This document shows positions 54,041 through 56,006 of a stretch of 56,006 nucleotides of DNA, one piece after another; within the stretch, counting starts at the first letter, position 1; each line of letters opens with the position of its first letter. The stretch comes from an uncultured Allomuricauda sp. (lineage in GTDB: Bacteria; Bacteroidota; Bacteroidia; Flavobacteriales; Flavobacteriaceae). A program made the position numbers and the translations under genes. The notes beneath the pieces were generated by a model. That model was given only the letters and a program-made list of their open reading frames with translations. It was not told where the DNA came from and did no database searches. The DNA is taken from positions 1 through 56,006 of the forward strand of contig NZ_CAKZYF010000161.1 in assembly GCF_937884665.1 (NCBI RefSeq), in the 5' to 3' direction.

Positions 54041-54745
54041 TAGTTTTTGAGCAGTTTGGGCTTTATACCTATTTTGTTCCACAACTTGTTGGAGCCACTT
54101 TTTCGTGTTGTTTTTATCATTAATTTTTAAGTAGGCCATGGCCAGGTACCAGGGGGATTTTTCAGCTAAGGTATCTTTCGTTTTGAGGTGGGCCTCCAAT
54201 AAAGGAATGGCTTCTTTCGCGCGATTCAGTTGGATAAGGGCATTAGCTTTGTAGAATAAATAATAGGGTTCCTTAGAGGTGCTATATAATTTGTCAAAAA
54301 GAACTATGGCTTTATCATACTTCCCTTGTTCATAATATTGGAACGCCAATTGCTTTTCACTTTTTTGTTGCTCCTCGCCCCGAACTACGGGTTGAATAAC
54401 ATTTCGGTAGGGTTCAAAATGTTCTACAAAAATCTGTTCCATCGATTCCTGTGGTTTTGGCCAGAAAACATAGCCCAACGAAACCACTAGGGCAATTGAG
54501 GCAGCTAGCAGTAATTTGACATACCTACCGCTCATTCTTCGGACGTTAGATTCTTTTTCAAAAATGAGAAGTTGTTCGCGAAAAATACGTTCATCTTCCT
54601 GTTGCGAAACCGCCTGAATATCCTCCATAAACTGAACTTCACTCCTGAATTCTTCATCTTCTTCTAAAAGACGGTCGAATAAGACGCGTTCCTCTTCGCT
54701 CAGTTGGTTTTGCAGATATTTTTCTACGAGTTCTTGTCTATCCAT
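54023..54745 (-). CDS. Single-pass TPR protein, putative anti-sigma factor
   Basis: This protein of about 240 residues has a helical, acidic N-terminus (LVEKYLQNQLSEEERVLFD) and one membrane helix near residues 75-95 (LLLAASIALVVSLGYVFW). The periplasmic C-terminal half has TPR units (QYYEQGKYDKAIVLFDKLY, ALIQLNRAKEAIPLLEAHL). This is the topology of membrane anti-sigma factors, and the gene directly follows the sigma factor. The zinc-finger HxxxCxxC motif is absent. I prefer the ATG at 54745, two bases after the sigma stop, over one at 54784 inside the sigma gene. It overlaps the convergent CHAT gene. Confidence 0.68.
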   Translation of the reverse strand: MDRQELVEKYLQNQLSEEERVLFDRLLEEDEEFRSEVQFMEDIQAVSQQEDERIFREQLLIFEKESNVRRMSGRYVKLLLAASIALVVSLGYVFWPKPQESMEQIFVEHFEPYRNVIQPVVRGEEQQKSEKQLAFQYYEQGKYDKAIVLFDKLYSTSKEPYYLFYKANALIQLNRAKEAIPLLEAHLKTKDTLAEKSPWYLAMAYLKINDKNNTKKWLQQVVEQNRYKAQTAQKLLRSLN

Positions 54746-54747
54746 AG

Positions 54748-55287
54748 CTAATCCATCATCAATTTCCGTAAGGTTTTTAGACATCTCGATTTGTGGGCCT
54801 TGACCACATTGGGGTTGCTGTAATCAGCAATGGTTGTAATCTCCTCAATAGTTAGTCCCCTATAGTAGAACAAGGTTAACACCTCGCGGCACTTTTTGCC
54901 CAAGGCCTTGAAATGTTTTTGCATCTTTAGTTGTCTTGGGTTTAGTTCAGGTGAATCCACAAAAATGATGGGTTCTTCCGCATCTTCCTCAATCAAATTC
55001 GGTTCTAACGGAACACTGCGCTTTTTTTCTTTGAGCCTATCGTACATTTTCTTCCTTCCAATACCGAAAAGATACGTTTGGGCACTACTCGAAACATCAT
55101 CTAGTTTACCACTCAAGGCCAATCTCCGAAAGCCAATAAAACTTTCTTGAAAGACATCCAATAAATCCGCTTCATCTAGACCATACTTCTTGCCAAAATT
55201 TAAAAAAACGCTTCGGCTTGAGTGATAAAACGCCTTTAGCACGGGTGCATCGTTGGTCCGAAAAGCATTGATTAAGGTTTGATCCAT
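54748..55287 (-). CDS. Sigma-70 family (ECF-like) RNA polymerase sigma factor
   Basis: This 179-residue protein has region 2 (KYGLDEADLLDVFQESFIGF, YLFGIGRKKMYDRLKEKKR), an acidic linker, and region 4 (CREVLTLFYYRGLTIEEITT, SNPNVVKAHKSRCLKTLRKL) with a helix-turn-helix. It lacks region 3 as ECF sigmas do. I chose the ATG at 55287 (MDQTLINAF) over one at 55320, because the extra eleven residues are hydrophobic and not family-like. It is followed after two bases by the putative anti-sigma gene and diverges from the envelope-protein gene at 55363, which may be a target. Confidence 0.88.
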   Translation of the reverse strand: MDQTLINAFRTNDAPVLKAFYHSSRSVFLNFGKKYGLDEADLLDVFQESFIGFRRLALSGKLDDVSSSAQTYLFGIGRKKMYDRLKEKKRSVPLEPNLIEEDAEEPIIFVDSPELNPRQLKMQKHFKALGKKCREVLTLFYYRGLTIEEITTIADYSNPNVVKAHKSRCLKTLRKLMMD

Positions 55288-55362
55288 CAAAAAAAGAAAT
55301 GAAACTGTTAACCTTTTCAAACAAGGTCAGGACTAAAGGTAAACGGATTAAAATAACTGACA

Positions 55363-56006
55363 ATGAAAAATAGAAGAATCCCAACCTTAATAAGTCTATT
55401 GGTAGTGTGCCTGATGGGAACACAATCCACGCAGGCGCAGTTTTTTAAAAAATTAAAAGAACGTGTAAAGCAAAGAACCGAGGAAACCATTAATCGAAAG
55501 GTGGATGAAAAGACGGAAGAAAAAGCCGAACAGGTTATAGATAGCGTCTTTAGTGTTGGGAAGAAACCAAAAAACAAGAATGGTAATAACCCAACCCAAT
55601 CAGAAGAGGAAGGCTTGGGCATGGGAATGGAAGAGATGCCCTCGGAACCAACTATGGAAGGTAGCGATGGCATGGGAATGGGCAGCATGGAAGAAATAGG
55701 AACCCCGGTACAGTTTGAAGCCTACTCCAAATACGACTTTGTTCCCGGGGAAACGATTATCGCATTCGAAGACTTTTCACAAGATGAAGTAGGCGACCTT
55801 CCAGCACTATGGAATACCAACTGTTCTGCTGAAGTAGTGAGCCTAAACCAAGAAGAAGGCAAGTGGATGCAGATTGTAGGGGGTATGCAAACCGGTTCCG
55901 TGTGTTCTTACGTAGGTGACTTTATTGAAGAAATACCAGAGAACTTCACCTTGGAATATGATGTCATCTTTAACTATACCGATGCTTGGGCTTACGCACG
56001 CTTTTT
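55363..56006 (+). CDS. Exported envelope protein, N-terminal part (possible OmpA-family protein; cut off by window edge)
   Basis: The frame is open from the ATG at 55363 to the window end, about 214 residues. It has a signal peptide (ISLLVVCLMGTQSTQAQ) and a charged coiled-coil stretch (about 27-66, KKLKERVKQRTEETIN). A Met/Gly/Glu-rich low-complexity linker (GLGMGMEEMP, DGMGMGSMEE) spans about 85-110, and then a beta-sandwich-like domain opens with KYDFVPGETIIAFEDFSQDEVGDLP. This start is typical of long Flavobacteriia proteins that end in an OmpA peptidoglycan-binding domain, which would lie outside the window, so the name is tentative. It is divergent from the sigma factor gene. Confidence 0.6.
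   Translation, partial: MKNRRIPTLISLLVVCLMGTQSTQAQFFKKLKERVKQRTEETINRKVDEKTEEKAEQVIDSVFSVGKKPKNKNGNNPTQSEEEGLGMGMEEMPSEPTMEGSDGMGMGSMEEIGTPVQFEAYSKYDFVPGETIIAFEDFSQDEVGDLPALWNTNCSAEVVSLNQEEGKWMQIVGGMQTGSVCSYVGDFIEEIPENFTLEYDVIFNYTDAWAYARF

Overview
The window is a stretch of ordinary chromosome from a member of the Bacteroidota, very probably a marine Flavobacteriaceae. The evidence is gldI at the left edge, a SusC/SusD pair, a type IX secretion (T9SS) type B C-terminal sorting domain on a giant protein, large-insert LepB, the ParA-ParB-DUF5683-DapB-LepB-WbqC-DUF6122 gene order, and promoters that fit the Bacteroidota -7 box TAnnTTTG rather than the E. coli type. I see no insertion sequence, integrase, prophage, CRISPR array or rRNA. 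Coding density is very high and no gene-free stretch exceeds 300 bases. The longest are about 250 bases (50922-51172), 219 bases (1528-1746), 192 bases (20520-20711) and 180 bases (38478-38657).

Layout. 1-4018: gldI (cut by the edge), a DHH phosphoesterase, ndk, then recF with a small lipoprotein and a DUF721/DciA-like gene. 4146-10252: a rightward run of a TPR membrane protein, ribH, a small membrane protein, mutL, two consecutive rhomboid proteases and a membrane-anchored EEP-fold hydrolase. 10232-16007: the leftward parA-parB-DUF5683-dapB-lepB-wbqC-DUF6122 operon. 16143-24194: two divergent operons that together make the propionyl-CoA/succinyl-CoA route. The leftward one is udk, an FtsB-like gene and both methylmalonyl-CoA mutase subunits; the rightward one is a three-subunit biotin-dependent acyl-CoA carboxylase. 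24281-25492: a Bcr/CflA-type efflux pump.

25497-40746 is the most interesting region. A nine-gene leftward operon (NagB-PIG-L fusion, SusC, SusD, a GHL10/DigH-like lipoprotein hydrolase, GNAT, AmpG-like permease, NagZ-like GH3, methyltransferase, AnmK) faces a rightward DeoR-type regulator, murQ and a helical-repeat protein. Read together it encodes outer-membrane capture, inner-membrane import and cytoplasmic breakdown of peptidoglycan glycan fragments (GlcNAc-anhydroMurNAc) to fructose-6-phosphate. It is laid out like a polysaccharide utilisation locus with its own regulator, candidate operators and an internal terminator after susD.

40743-50771: a secreted PQQ-dependent sugar dehydrogenase-type propeller, then a 2774-residue SprB-like adhesin with about 28 repeats and a T9SS signal, then a small unknown protein. 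50848-50921 is tRNA-Pro(GGG), followed by a long hairpin. 51173-55287: a secreted, membrane-tethered TPR-CHAT (caspase-like) protein converges on a sigma-70 factor gene and its partner, a single-pass TPR protein with the topology of an anti-sigma factor. A divergent envelope-protein gene runs off the right edge. This group looks like a periplasmic protease-linked sigma circuit.
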